Assembly (NCBI RefSeq): GCF_900176475.1
Contig: NZ_FWXX01000001.1
Location: 248,001 to 312,000 of the forward strand
Reading direction: 5' to 3'
DNA: 64,000 nucleotides
DNA from: Tropicibacter naphthalenivorans
Lineage (GTDB): Bacteria; Pseudomonadota; Alphaproteobacteria; Rhodobacterales; Rhodobacteraceae
Shown: in pieces, positions 50,078 through 59,204 of the stretch
Layout of the letters: every line of letters starts with the position of its first letter
Position numbering within the stretch: position 1 is the first letter of the stretch
Program-made: the position numbers and the translations under genes
The notes under the pieces: generated by a model
The model's input: the letters and a program-made list of their open reading frames with translations, nothing else
What the model was told of the DNA's origin: nothing
Databases searched by the model: none

Positions 50078-51466
50078 ATGCGTTACATCTCGACCCGCGG
50101 GCAGGCGCCTGCGCTGACCTTTGAAGAAGCGATGCTGTCCGGCCTTGCCCGTGACGGCGGCCTGTACGTGCCCGAAACCATCCCGCAGATGACCGCCGAT
50201 GACATTCGCGCGCTGAACGGGCTGAGCTACGAGGAAATCGCCTTTCGCGTAATGCGTCCTTTCGTGGGCGATGGGTTCACGGATGAGGTCTTTGCCGACC
50301 TGATCGCCAAGGCCTATGCCGGGTTCGGCCACAACGCCCGCGCGCCGCTGGTGCAACTCGCCCCCAATCACTTCCTGCTGGAGCTGTTCCACGGGCCGAC
50401 GCTGGCGTTCAAGGACTTCGCCATGCAGCTGATCGGCCAGCTGTTCCAAGAGGCGCTGGAGCGGCGCGGCGAGCGTGTCACCATCGTGGGCGCAACCTCG
50501 GGCGATACTGGCTCTGCGGCGATCGAGGCCTTCAAGGGTCTGGACAACGTCGACGTCTTTATCCTGTTCCCGCATGGCCGCGTGTCCGAGGTGCAGCGCC
50601 GCCAGATGACCACCCCGCCGGAAAGCAACGTGCACGCGCTGGCGCTGGACGGTCACTTTGACGACTGTCAGGCCAAGCTCAAGGACATGTTCAACGACTT
50701 CGACTTCCGCGATTCTGTCCGCCTTGCCGGTGTGAACAGCATCAACTGGGCGCGGGTTCTGGCGCAGGTGGTCTACTACTTCTCGTCCGCTGTCAGCCTC
50801 GGCGCGCCGGACCGCAAGGTCAGCTTTACCGTCCCCACCGGCAACTTTGGCGACATCTTCGCGGGCTACATCGCCAAGCGCATGGGTCTGCCCATCGACC
50901 GTCTGGTGGTGGCCACCAACCAGAACGACATCCTGCACCGCTGCCTGACCGGCGGCGCGTACCAGACGTCGCAAGTGCACCCCTCGATCAGCCCGTCCAT
51001 GGACATTCAGGTGTCTTCGAACTTCGAACGCGCGCTGTTCGACGCCTACGACCGCGACGGCGCGGCGGTCGCGCAGCTGATGACCGAGCTCAAAGAAGGC
51101 GGGTTCAACGTCTCTCAAGGTGCGTTGCAAGCCCTGCGCGAGCATTTCGACAGCGGCCGCGTGTCCGAGGACGAAACGCTGGCGATGATCAAACAGGCCA
51201 ACGCCACCATGGGCGAACTGCTCTGCCCGCACAGCGCCATCGGTGTCAAAGTTGCCGAAGATTTACGCGACCCTGCCACGCCAATGATCACGCTGGCCAC
51301 CGCGCACCCGGCGAAATTCCCCGACGCGGTGGAAAAGGCCAGCGGCATTCGCCCGCCTCTTCCCAATCGCATGGCGGACCTCTATGAGCGTCCCGAACGC
51401 GTGACGCGGGTCAACAACGACCTCGCCGAACTCGAAGCCCTCATTCAGGAGCGGATCAACAAGTGA
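50078..51466 (+). CDS. thrC: threonine synthase
   Basis: PLP enzyme converting O-phosphohomoserine to threonine; 462 residues, the longer bacterial/fungal type. The N-terminus MRYISTRGQAPALTFEEAML is typical and the PLP lysine lies in GPTLAFKDFAMQ. Starts 3 nt after the SURF1 stop; its stop overlaps the GTG of the next gene by 4 nt. Confidence 0.96.
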   Translation: MRYISTRGQAPALTFEEAMLSGLARDGGLYVPETIPQMTADDIRALNGLSYEEIAFRVMRPFVGDGFTDEVFADLIAKAYAGFGHNARAPLVQLAPNHFLLELFHGPTLAFKDFAMQLIGQLFQEALERRGERVTIVGATSGDTGSAAIEAFKGLDNVDVFILFPHGRVSEVQRRQMTTPPESNVHALALDGHFDDCQAKLKDMFNDFDFRDSVRLAGVNSINWARVLAQVVYYFSSAVSLGAPDRKVSFTVPTGNFGDIFAGYIAKRMGLPIDRLVVATNQNDILHRCLTGGAYQTSQVHPSISPSMDIQVSSNFERALFDAYDRDGAAVAQLMTELKEGGFNVSQGALQALREHFDSGRVSEDETLAMIKQANATMGELLCPHSAIGVKVAEDLRDPATPMITLATAHPAKFPDAVEKASGIRPPLPNRMADLYERPERVTRVNNDLAELEALIQERINK

Positions 51467-52725
51467 CCACCCAATTCGCCACGTTGTCCAACGGGCTGCG
51501 CATCGTCACCGAACAGATGCCCAGCTTGCAATCCACTGCGGTCGGCCTGTGGGTCGATGCCGGTGGCCGGCATGAACGCCCCGATCAGAACGGCGTGGCG
51601 CATTTTCTGGAACACATGGCCTTTAAGGGCACGAACACCCGCACGGCGCTGCAAATCGCCGAGGAAATCGAGGACGTGGGCGGCTATATCAACGCCTACA
51701 CCTCGCGCGAGGTGACGGCCTATTACGCCCGTGTCCTAGAGGCGGACACCGCGCTGGCGGTGGACGTTCTGGCGGACATTCTGCGCAACCCGATCTTTGA
51801 CCAAAAGGAAATCGAGACAGAGCGTCACGTGATCCTGCAAGAAATCGGTCAGGCGCATGACACGCCGGACGATGTGATCTTTGACTGGTTGCAGGAAAAG
51901 GCCTACCCCGATCAGGCGCTTGGCCGCACCATCCTGGGCGAGGCAGACCGGGTGCGGCGCTTTGATCAGGCCGATCTGGCGCGCTTTGTGTCCGAACATT
52001 ACGGCCCCGGCCAGTTGATCCTGTCCGCGGCGGGCGCGGTGGATCACGACGCGCTGGTCGCGCAGGCCGAACAGCTGTTTGGCGACATGACCGCGCGCGA
52101 GGCGATGACCCCGGACAGCGCGACCTTTCACGGCGGCGAAGCGCGCAAGGTCAAGGATCTGGAACAGGCGCATATGGCGCTGGCCTTTGAGGGGCCGGGA
52201 TACCGCGCCGACAACTTCTACGCCGCGCAGATTTACTCGATGGTGCTGGGGGGCGGCATGTCCTCCCGCCTGTTCCAGAAGATCCGCGAAGAGCGCGGCC
52301 TGTGCTACACGATCTTTGCCCAATGCGGCGCCTATGCCGAAACCGGCATGACGACGATCTACGCGGGCACCTCGGGCGAGGAACTGCCAGAGCTGGCCAC
52401 GCTGACCATCGAAGAGATGAAGCGCGCTGCCGAGGACATGACCGAGGTCGAGGTTGAACGCGCCCGCGTCCAGATGAAGGCCGGTCTGCTGATGGGTCTG
52501 GAAAGCCCGTCCTCGCGCGCCGAACGCATGGCCCGCATGGTGCAGATCTGGGGCAAGGTCCCCCCGATCGAGGACACCGTGGCCAAGATCGACGCCGTAA
52601 CGCTGGCCGATGTGCGCGCCTTTGCCGAAAATCAGGCGACACAGGCCGCCCCCGCGCTGGCGCTATACGGTCCGGTGGAAACCGCCCCCACGCTGGAGGC
52701 GATCCAGTCCCAACGGGCGGCGTAA
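51463..52725 (+). CDS. M16 family zinc metallopeptidase (processing-peptidase-like)
   Basis: 420-residue pitrilysin/insulinase-family protease close to the mitochondrial processing peptidase beta subunit. The inverted zinc motif is H47-F-L-E50-H51 in GVAHFLEHMAFKGT, with the distal glutamate in the helix after QIAEEIEDVGGYINAYTSRE. Single-subunit and cytoplasmic by its lack of a signal. GTG start overlapping thrC. The substrate in bacteria is not established. Confidence 0.93.
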   Translation: MTTQFATLSNGLRIVTEQMPSLQSTAVGLWVDAGGRHERPDQNGVAHFLEHMAFKGTNTRTALQIAEEIEDVGGYINAYTSREVTAYYARVLEADTALAVDVLADILRNPIFDQKEIETERHVILQEIGQAHDTPDDVIFDWLQEKAYPDQALGRTILGEADRVRRFDQADLARFVSEHYGPGQLILSAAGAVDHDALVAQAEQLFGDMTAREAMTPDSATFHGGEARKVKDLEQAHMALAFEGPGYRADNFYAAQIYSMVLGGGMSSRLFQKIREERGLCYTIFAQCGAYAETGMTTIYAGTSGEELPELATLTIEEMKRAAEDMTEVEVERARVQMKAGLLMGLESPSSRAERMARMVQIWGKVPPIEDTVAKIDAVTLADVRAFAENQATQAAPALALYGPVETAPTLEAIQSQRAA

Positions 52726-53309
52726 TGCTGACCTTCCGGCGCAAGCTCAAGCTCGAAACCGAGCGTATGACCCTGCGCCCCCCGGCGCATCCGGACTATA
52801 CGCCGTGGTCTGCCTTGCGCGCGGAAAGCCGCGATTTCCTGACCCCGTGGGAGCCGACGTGGTCGCCCGATCACCTGTCGCGCAAAGCCTTTACCAACCG
52901 GGTGTACTGGGCTTCGCGGTCGATCAACTCGGGCAGCGCGGTGCCGCTGTTCCTGATCCACCGCGACACCCAGGAACTGCTGGGCGCGATCACGCTGGAC
53001 AACATCCGGCGCGGGCCCGCGCAGGCGGGCACCCTTGGCTACTGGATCGGCGAGCGCCACGCCCGCCACGGTTACATGTCCGAGGCCATCGCCGCCGTGG
53101 TTCACCACGCCTTTGAACGCATGGGCCTCAGCCGGGTAGAGGCCGCCTGCCTGCCGGAAAACGTGCCTTCGCGCGGGCTGCTGGAACGCTCTGGTTTCAA
53201 ATATGAGGGCGTCGCGCAAAGCTATCTGCAAATCAATGGCCGCTGGCGCACCCATGTGCTGTACGCCGCCCTGCGCGGCGATCGGCGCGGCAAAACCGAC
53301 GTCGGCTAA
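52725..53309 (+). CDS. GNAT N-acetyltransferase, RimJ/RimL type
   Basis: 194 residues. LETERMTLRPPAHPDY near the N-terminus and GTLGYWIGERHARHGYMSE then VHHAFERMGLSRVEAACLPENVPSRGLLE are the RimJ/RimL pattern for N-terminal acetylation of ribosomal proteins. Its ATG overlaps the M16 stop (TAATG). Whether it acts on S5, S18, L7/L12 or something else cannot be told. Confidence 0.9.
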   Translation: MLTFRRKLKLETERMTLRPPAHPDYTPWSALRAESRDFLTPWEPTWSPDHLSRKAFTNRVYWASRSINSGSAVPLFLIHRDTQELLGAITLDNIRRGPAQAGTLGYWIGERHARHGYMSEAIAAVVHHAFERMGLSRVEAACLPENVPSRGLLERSGFKYEGVAQSYLQINGRWRTHVLYAALRGDRRGKTDVG

Positions 53310-53382
53310 GCCCGTTCACGACAACGCGATGCGCCGCGCGCGCGAATCGGCGTAGCCTTTCCCCCGTGAAAGGAGACCGCCC

Positions 53383-54207
53383 ATGTTCCGCCTGCTCACT
53401 GCCCTGCTGCTGCTGGCCACCTCGGCCACCGCAGCCGCCGCCCAAGACGCGCGCCGCCCCAGCCATTGCATCGCCATCGCCGACGCCGCGCCAGGGCTGC
53501 AATACCTGCACAAGGCCAGCTTTCGCGACCCGCTGCCCGACTATAGCGTGCGCATCCATTACATCGCCCACGCCGCCTTTTTGATCCAGACGCGCGGCGG
53601 GCTGGAGGCGGTGACCGACTACAACGGCTTTATCGGCAACACCACGCTGATCCCCGACATCGTCACCATGAACCACGCCCATGACACCCACTGGACCGCC
53701 GCCGTCGACCCGGCGATCCCGCATGTGCTGCGCGGCTGGGGGGATGAGTTTGGCGCAGGCGCGGACCACCACCTCGACCTTGGGGAAATGCTGGTGCGCA
53801 ATGTGTCCACCGACATCCGCTCGGGGCGCGGGACGGAGCCGCGCGGAAACTCGATTTTCGTGTTCGAAGCCGAAGGGCTGTGCATCGGTCATCTTGGCCA
53901 CCTGCATCACGAACCCACCGACGCGCAATACGCCGCGCTGGGGCGGTTGGATGTGGTCATGGTGCCGGTGGACGGCGGGATGACCCTGCCGCTGGACACC
54001 GTGGTGCGCGTGGTGAACCGGCTGAAATCCTCTGTGGTGATCCCCATGCACTGGTTTTCCGGCTACGCGCTGGAGCGGTTCCTGACCGACATCTCGGACA
54101 GTTTCGCCATCGACCGCCGCGCCGGGCCAGAGCTGACCGTATCCCTGCGCACACTGCCCAGCCAGCCCACGGTGGTGGTCCTGCAACCGGACTGGCTGCG
54201 CGACTAG
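53383..54207 (+). CDS. exported MBL-fold metallo-hydrolase
   Basis: 274 residues with a signal peptide (MFRLLTALLLLATSATAAAA). The metal motif H98-A-H100-D101-T-H103 fits the metallo-beta-lactamase HxHxDH pattern with one change; further ligands could be in IGHLGHLHH and PMHWFSGYA. This resembles UlaG/YtnP-like exported hydrolases. The substrate is unknown. Own ribosome-binding site AAAGGAG. Confidence 0.86.
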   Translation: MFRLLTALLLLATSATAAAAQDARRPSHCIAIADAAPGLQYLHKASFRDPLPDYSVRIHYIAHAAFLIQTRGGLEAVTDYNGFIGNTTLIPDIVTMNHAHDTHWTAAVDPAIPHVLRGWGDEFGAGADHHLDLGEMLVRNVSTDIRSGRGTEPRGNSIFVFEAEGLCIGHLGHLHHEPTDAQYAALGRLDVVMVPVDGGMTLPLDTVVRVVNRLKSSVVIPMHWFSGYALERFLTDISDSFAIDRRAGPELTVSLRTLPSQPTVVVLQPDWLRD

Positions 54208-54265
54208 GGTCTACCGCTGCGCATCCTCTCCCGATACAAAAGCGCCAAGACAAAGGGAGAGAGTC

Positions 54266-55669
54266 ATGCACCCCGCCGATGATACCTTTGCCGCCGCTTT
54301 GGTCGAGCAATTGCCCGCCGACACCCTGCGCCGGGCAGAGCCGCGCTATCTAGAGGAGCCGCGCGGCAAGTGGCGCGGGCTTTCGCAATGGGTCGCCCTG
54401 CCCCGCACCACGCAAGAGGTGTCCACTATCCTCAAGGCCTGCAACGCCGCCCGCGTCGGCGTGGTGCCCTATGGCGGCGGCACGGGGCTGGTGGCGGGGC
54501 AAGTCAGCACCGATGGCGCGGCGCTGATCCTGTCGCTGGAACGCATGACCGCGATCATGGGCGTCTACCCGCAAGAGAACGCCGCCGTGGTGCAGGCGGG
54601 CGCGATCCTTGCGGATGTGCAGGCCGCCGCCGCCGAGGCGGACAGGCTGTTCCCGCTGTCGCTGGCGTCCGAAGGCTCCGCCCGCATTGGCGGTTTGCTC
54701 TCGACCAACGCGGGCGGGGTGAACACACTGCGTTACGGCAATGCCCGCGATCAGGTGCTGGGGCTAGAGGCGGTTTTGCCCGACGGCCAGATCTGGAACG
54801 GGCTGAAACGCCTGCGCAAGGACAACACCGGCTACGATCTGCGCCACCTGTTGATGGGGGCCGAAGGCACGCTGGGCGTGATCACCACCGCCGCGCTGAA
54901 ACTGCAACCGCGCCCCGCCGTGACCGGCACCGCCCTGCTGACCGTCGCCTCGCCACAGGCCGCCTTGGACCTGCTGTCACTGGCGCGCACGCAGATCGGC
55001 GACGGGATCAGCGCGTTCGAGTTGATGCACCGCATGGGCTTTGACTTTCTGCGCGAGACGCTGCCGGACATCCGCCAACCGTGGGAGAGCCCGCCGGAAT
55101 GGGCCGTTCTGATCGAACTGGGTCTTGGCCGCGATCAATCCCCGCAAGAGGCCTTGGAAACGCTTTTTGCCGAAAGCTTTGAGGCGGGGCTGGTCAGCGA
55201 CGGGCTGATCGCGCAGTCGGCGCAGCAGGCGCAGGACTTTTGGAACATCCGCGAGCATATCCCCGAGGGCAACAAGCGCATCGGCTCGATCTCTTCGCAG
55301 GACATTTCCCTGCCGCTCAGCGCCATCCCCGAGTTCATCGCCACCGCCGGCCCCGCGCTGGCCAAGCTGGGCGATTTCCGCATCAACTGTTTTGGCCACG
55401 TGGGCGACGGCAACCTGCACTATAATGTGTTCCCAGCGCAGGGGCGCAGCCGCACCGACTATAATGTCAGCGACGCGGTAAAGACCTGCGTGCACGATCT
55501 GACCGACAGCTTTGGCGGCTCGGTCAGTGCCGAGCATGGGCTTGGGCGGCTCAAGGTCGGCGATCTGGAACGCTACGGCGATCCGGCCAAGCTGGCCGCC
55601 ATGCGCGCGATCAAGGCCGCGCTGGACCCGAACGGGATCATGAACCCCGGCGCGGTGCTCAGTTCATGA
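54266..55669 (+). CDS. FAD-binding oxidoreductase (D-lactate/2-hydroxyacid dehydrogenase family)
   Basis: 467-residue member of the PCMH-type FAD family that includes GlcD, D-2-hydroxyglutarate and D-lactate dehydrogenases. GGGTGLVAGQVS marks FAD binding, GGLLSTNAGGVNTLRYGNARD the cofactor loop, and the C-terminal FGHVGDGNLHYNVFP and SVSAEHGLG hold active-site histidines. AAGGGAGAGAG precedes the ATG. Its 3' end overlaps the convergent transglycosylase gene by 11 nt. Confidence 0.9.
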   Translation: MHPADDTFAAALVEQLPADTLRRAEPRYLEEPRGKWRGLSQWVALPRTTQEVSTILKACNAARVGVVPYGGGTGLVAGQVSTDGAALILSLERMTAIMGVYPQENAAVVQAGAILADVQAAAAEADRLFPLSLASEGSARIGGLLSTNAGGVNTLRYGNARDQVLGLEAVLPDGQIWNGLKRLRKDNTGYDLRHLLMGAEGTLGVITTAALKLQPRPAVTGTALLTVASPQAALDLLSLARTQIGDGISAFELMHRMGFDFLRETLPDIRQPWESPPEWAVLIELGLGRDQSPQEALETLFAESFEAGLVSDGLIAQSAQQAQDFWNIREHIPEGNKRIGSISSQDISLPLSAIPEFIATAGPALAKLGDFRINCFGHVGDGNLHYNVFPAQGRSRTDYNVSDAVKTCVHDLTDSFGGSVSAEHGLGRLKVGDLERYGDPAKLAAMRAIKAALDPNGIMNPGAVLSS

Positions 55670-56540
55670 TCTGAAAGACGCAGCCGTCCGACACCAGCTC
55701 GGGCGGGGTGCTGCACAGGCGTTTGGCCACGTTAAAGGCCGCCAGCACCTTTGGCACGTAATCGCGCGTCTCGGGATAGGGCGGCACGCCGTTGTTCTTG
55801 CCGATCGAATTCTCGCCCGCGTTATAACCCGCCAGCACGAGGATCGGGTCGCCGTTGAACTTTTCCATCAGGAAGTCGAGGAACTTGACCCCACCACGAA
55901 TGTTCTGCGCCGCGTCCAGACTGTTCTCCACGCCAAAGCGCGCCGCCGTATCGGGCATCAGCTGCATCAACCCTTGCGCCCCTGCCCCGCTGACCGCATC
56001 CACCCGGCCAGAGCTTTCGACCGCAATCACTGCGAGGGCCAAAGCGGGTGACACCCGCGTGCCCACGGTTTCGCGCAGCAAGTCAGTGCCATGGCGCGCG
56101 GCGATCTCTTGGAGCAGTTGCAGGCGCGGCGCGGGCACCGATTGCCCCGCCGGCCCCTGCGCCAAAGCCACGAGAGAGGGCGCAAGCCGCCCCGGCCCGG
56201 TGGCCGACAGCTCTGGTGAGACAGTGGACCAGAACCAGCCATAGGTCGGGGCCGCTACCGCAGGCGCCACCGGTGCCACCGCCGCTGCAACCGTCGCAGC
56301 CGCAGCCGGGGGCGCGGCATTATGAACGGGCGGCACCGCCGGATTGGCGCGCGGCGCGATCTGCACGGTGATCCGTTTCTTGGTCCCGGCGCTTGGCGGC
56401 TTGACCCGCTTGGCGGAAAAGGTCGCAAAGGGCGACGGGGCCTTGGCGGCCTCCTGCGCAGTGCCAGCGCCCGCAACGCTTAGACACAGAGGCAGACTCA
56501 GCGCGAGACTCTGGGCCAGACATATGATTCCAATTTTCAT
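55659..56540 (-). CDS. lytic transglycosylase (SLT domain), exported
   Basis: 293 residues. After a signal peptide (to about residue 28) comes a long Ala/Pro/Val-rich linker (about 65-100) that probably spans the periplasm, then the SLT domain: catalytic E175 in VIAVESSGRVDAVSGAGAQG, LMQLMPDTAARFG, and ILVLAGYNAGENSI. It cleaves peptidoglycan. ATG 56540, upstream AGCAGG. Next to the Tad pilus locus, it might open the wall for pilus assembly, but that is inference. Confidence 0.9.
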   Translation of the reverse strand: MKIGIICLAQSLALSLPLCLSVAGAGTAQEAAKAPSPFATFSAKRVKPPSAGTKKRITVQIAPRANPAVPPVHNAAPPAAAATVAAAVAPVAPAVAAPTYGWFWSTVSPELSATGPGRLAPSLVALAQGPAGQSVPAPRLQLLQEIAARHGTDLLRETVGTRVSPALALAVIAVESSGRVDAVSGAGAQGLMQLMPDTAARFGVENSLDAAQNIRGGVKFLDFLMEKFNGDPILVLAGYNAGENSIGKNNGVPPYPETRDYVPKVLAAFNVAKRLCSTPPELVSDGCVFQIMN

Positions 56541-56891
56541 GACCTGCTCTTGGCCCAAGTGTTTTGTGTTTTTCCCAATATCGCACAAAACGGGTTTTGA
56601 CGCCACTATCGTTGCACAAGAGTAAACAGATGTGCCTTAACTTATTACCCAAAAGGATAGGCCGGGGCGCGAAAGGCGTAGCGATCCTACTGTTTTGAAA
56701 GGAAAAACATCCTTTTCAAAGGTTTTCTTTCGTGCCTTTCACTTACTACAAAATCAATCCAATCATGCCCAAATCTCGCCCCAAAGCGGGGGCTATATAT
56801 GCTCATACCAAACGGGAACAGGGCAAAGAGAGAGGCCCGCTATAAAGCCCCGACGGTTAACGTGAGCAACGTATATCTACGGAGAGAGACC
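56541..56891. other. 351-bp control region upstream of the Flp pilin genes
   Basis: Gene-free gap between the divergent transglycosylase and the first pilin. It is less GC-rich than its surroundings. Visible structures: inverted repeat TTTTGAAAGGA (56693-56703) with TCCTTTTCAAA (56710-56720), a short GCCCC/GGGGC stem (56778-56793) followed by TATATAT, and a leader with GGAGAG before the pilin ATG. Promoters for both directions must be here. Confidence 0.5.
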
Positions 56892-57071
56892 ATGATGAAC
56901 TTTATCAAAACCTTCCGCGCATCCGAAGACGGCGCAGTGACTGTTGACTGGGTTGTCCTGACCGCAGCAGTCGTGGGCCTGGCCGTGGCCGCCTACACCA
57001 CCATCGAGACCAACTCGACCGGCCTGATCGACGCAGCGGCCGCACGTGTCGCCCTCGAAAACGACTACTAA
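56892..57071 (+). CDS. flp: Flp family type IVb pilin, copy 1
   Basis: 59-residue prepilin starting MMNFIKTFRASEDG. The prepilin peptidase site is G|AVTVDW: glycine, four residues, then D-W in place of the common E-Y, followed by the hydrophobic helix VVLTAAVVGLAVAAYTTI. Encodes the major subunit of a Tad pilus used for surface attachment. Protein sequence is identical to copy 2 and nearly so to copy 3. Preceded by GGAGAGAG. Confidence 0.92.
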   Translation: MMNFIKTFRASEDGAVTVDWVVLTAAVVGLAVAAYTTIETNSTGLIDAAAARVALENDY

Positions 57072-57179
57072 TTCCGGGCGCGGCCTGAGCGCCGCATGAG
57101 GACCTGAGGCGCGCACCCGATGCGCGCCCGCCTCCCCCGACCAACTCTAGGGCCGACAGGCCAAACAAGGACAAAGACC

Positions 57180-57359
57180 ATGATGAACTTTATCAAAACC
57201 TTCCGCGCATCCGAAGACGGCGCAGTCACCGTTGACTGGGTTGTTCTGACCGCAGCCGTCGTGGGCCTGGCCGTGGCCGCCTACACCACCATCGAGACCA
57301 ACTCGACCGGCCTGATCGACGCAGCAGCGGCACGTGTCGCTCTGGAAAACGACTACTAA
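57180..57359 (+). CDS. flp: Flp family type IVb pilin, copy 2
   Basis: 59 residues, identical in protein sequence to copy 1, with only a few silent changes. Same cleavage site G|AVTVDW and helix. Its own leader (AAGGACAAAGACC) lies before the ATG. Identical copies raise pilin dose or act as recombination partners. Confidence 0.92.
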   Translation: MMNFIKTFRASEDGAVTVDWVVLTAAVVGLAVAAYTTIETNSTGLIDAAAARVALENDY

Positions 57360-57469
57360 GTCGGCGCGGCCTGAGCGCCGCGTGATCTGAGGCGCGCGAC
57401 TTGATCGCAAGGGCGCGCGCCGTCCCCACCAGACACTCGGCCAAACAGGCCAACCAAAGGATTACTACC

Positions 57470-57649
57470 ATGCTGAACTTCATCAAAACCTTCCGCGCAT
57501 CCGAAGACGGCGCAGTCACCGTTGACTGGGTTGTTCTGACCGCAGCAGTCGTGGGCCTGGCCGTGGCCGCCTACACCACCATCGAGACCAACTCGACCGG
57601 CCTGATCGACGCAGCAGCGGCACGTGTGGCCCTCGAAAACGACTACTAA
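57470..57649 (+). CDS. flp: Flp family type IVb pilin, copy 3
   Basis: 59 residues, differing from copies 1 and 2 only at residue 2 (MLNF instead of MMNF), which lies in the part removed by prepilin peptidase. The mature pilin should be the same as that of copies 1 and 2. Upstream frames from 57401 read through the spacer and are rejected. Confidence 0.92.
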   Translation: MLNFIKTFRASEDGAVTVDWVVLTAAVVGLAVAAYTTIETNSTGLIDAAAARVALENDY

Positions 57650-57754
57650 GTCGACTGCATCGCACATCGCCAAAAACAAGGCATAGCGCGCGTTACCTAG
57701 CGCGCGCTCCGCGAAACCGGAAATCACTTCCCCTTTCCTTTCACGGAGACAGCG

Positions 57755-57934
57755 ATGCACAAGCTCTTGAAAACCTTCGCCAAACACGAAGACGGAGCTG
57801 TCACCGTCGATTGGATTCTTTTGACCGCGGCCATGGTCGGGTTTTGTATCGCCGTTTACACGGTGCTAGAAGACAGCACGATCGGGCTGGCTGATGCCGC
57901 CGCCGCAGAGATCCAGTCTCGGGACAACTACTAA
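57755..57934 (+). CDS. divergent Flp-type pilin, copy 4
   Basis: 59-residue pilin MHKLLKTFAKHEDG|AVTVDWILLTAAMVGF, the same length and cleavage site as the other three, but only about half identical after the site; it has a cysteine in the helix (FCIAVYTV) and a different C-terminus ending RDNY. ATG 57755 with GGAGA upstream. It may be a minor pilin or an alternative subunit; cpaB follows 200 nt later. Confidence 0.88.
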   Translation: MHKLLKTFAKHEDGAVTVDWILLTAAMVGFCIAVYTVLEDSTIGLADAAAAEIQSRDNY

Positions 57935-58134
57935 CAAGCTCGCGCCTTGAGGCAGACATGCCCAAGGCGCTGGTTTGCGTTCTGGCGGCCATTCTCGGCC
58001 CCCGCCGGGACGGCTGCGATGCCCTCAAAGCGTCATCGCTTCGGCAAGATTTCACCACATTGTCGAAACATGATGGAAACATCTTCCCCCATGGTCGTCT
58101 GCGGATGACCTGAACCGATTACAGAGGTGCCCCC

Positions 58135-58989
58135 ATGCGAATGGTATTCGGACTAGTCCTCGTTGCAGGCTTGGCCCTTGCAGGCTTTGCCGTCTACATG
58201 GCGCAGAATTATATCGGCGCCTATGAAACCGCTCTGCTCGAAGAGCGCCAGAAATCCACCGCCGCCGTGCCCACGCAGATGATCTATGTGACCTCGCGTC
58301 CCATCGCCTATGGCGAGCAGATCCTGCCCGAGGACGTGCAACTGGCCCCCTGGCCCACCGAAATCCTGCCCGAAGGCGCGTTTGACGAAGAAAACCCGCT
58401 GATCAGTGAGGAAGGCCTGCCCCGCGTGGCCGTGCGCGCCATGGAAAAGTTCGAGGCCTTCATGGACGTCAAGGTCTCTGAGCCCGGCGGGGACGCGGGC
58501 CTGACCTCGCGCCTTGAAAAGGGCCAGCGCGCCTTTGCCATCAAGGTGGACGTGACCTCTGGTGTGTCGGGCTTCTTGCGCCCCGGTGACCGCGTGGACG
58601 TCTACTGGACGGGCCGGATGCCGGGCAACGATCCCAACCTGCCGCAGGGCGACGTGACCAAGCTGATCCAGACCGGCGTGCGCCTGATCGCCATCGACCA
58701 AAGCTCTGAGGCGGACAGCACCGCGGCCTCCATCGCCCGCACCGTGACCGTCGCCGCCAGCCCGCAGCAGGTCGCCGCCCTTGCCCAGGCGCAATCCACG
58801 GGCCGCCTGTCGCTGTCGCTGATGTCGCTGAACGACGACACCGTCGCCGAAGCCATCGAGGTCGACCAGCGCTCGCTCTTGGGTCTGCAAAAGACCGAAA
58901 GCGCCGCCCCCACCACGATCAAGCCCTGCGTGATGCGGGTTCGCCGTGGCGCGGAAGTGGTCGAAAAGCAGATCCCCTGCACCAACTGA
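58135..58989 (+). CDS. cpaB: Flp pilus assembly protein CpaB (RcpC)
   Basis: 284-residue periplasmic protein anchored by an N-terminal helix (about 4-24). The SAF-like domain (PIAYGEQILPEDVQLAPWP) and the C-terminal RcpC domain with FAIKVDVTSGVSGFLRPGDRVDVYW are typical. CpaB works with secretin CpaC at the outer membrane. No prepilin peptidase gene (cpaA) lies between the pilins and cpaB. Confidence 0.93.
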   Translation: MRMVFGLVLVAGLALAGFAVYMAQNYIGAYETALLEERQKSTAAVPTQMIYVTSRPIAYGEQILPEDVQLAPWPTEILPEGAFDEENPLISEEGLPRVAVRAMEKFEAFMDVKVSEPGGDAGLTSRLEKGQRAFAIKVDVTSGVSGFLRPGDRVDVYWTGRMPGNDPNLPQGDVTKLIQTGVRLIAIDQSSEADSTAASIARTVTVAASPQQVAALAQAQSTGRLSLSLMSLNDDTVAEAIEVDQRSLLGLQKTESAAPTTIKPCVMRVRRGAEVVEKQIPCTN

Positions 58990-59029
58990 CTGGCACAGGC
59001 CAAGCGCTTTCAACCGCTTAACTGATCCA

Positions 59030-59053
59030 AGGCCCCGTTCTGCGGGGCCTTTT
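59030..59053 (+). terminator. terminator between cpaB and cpaC
   Basis: AGGCCCCG (59030-59037) pairs with CGGGGCCT (59043-59050), then TTTT, 40 nt after cpaB. It suggests that the pilin/cpaB part is partly separated from cpaC. Confidence 0.85.
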
Positions 59054-59204
59054 GCCGTGCGCTGCATCGCTATGTTGCGGGTTATCCACATTTAAACCCG
59101 GCGCGAAGCCATTGATTCTTGCATAAAATCTGAAAATCCCCCATGCTTAGCGAAAATGCGGGCAACAAGACCCGCGACAGAGGCGTGATCGAAAGGCAGG
59201 TCAC

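Larger units (their letters stand above)
56892..57649 (+). repeat. tandem array of three pilin gene units (about 288-290 bp)
   Basis: Pilin starts at 56892, 57180 and 57470, giving periods of 288 and 290 bp. Coding parts are almost identical, and the spacers after copies 1 and 2 share GCGCGGCCTGAGCGCCGC and a GGCGCGC-rich hairpin. This points to recent tandem duplication with gene conversion. Confidence 0.9.

Noticed and set aside
56799-56891. N-terminal extension of the first pilin by 31 residues
   Set aside because: Copies 2-4 all start at the same MxxF position with their own ribosome-binding sites, and the extension would spoil the short prepilin leader.
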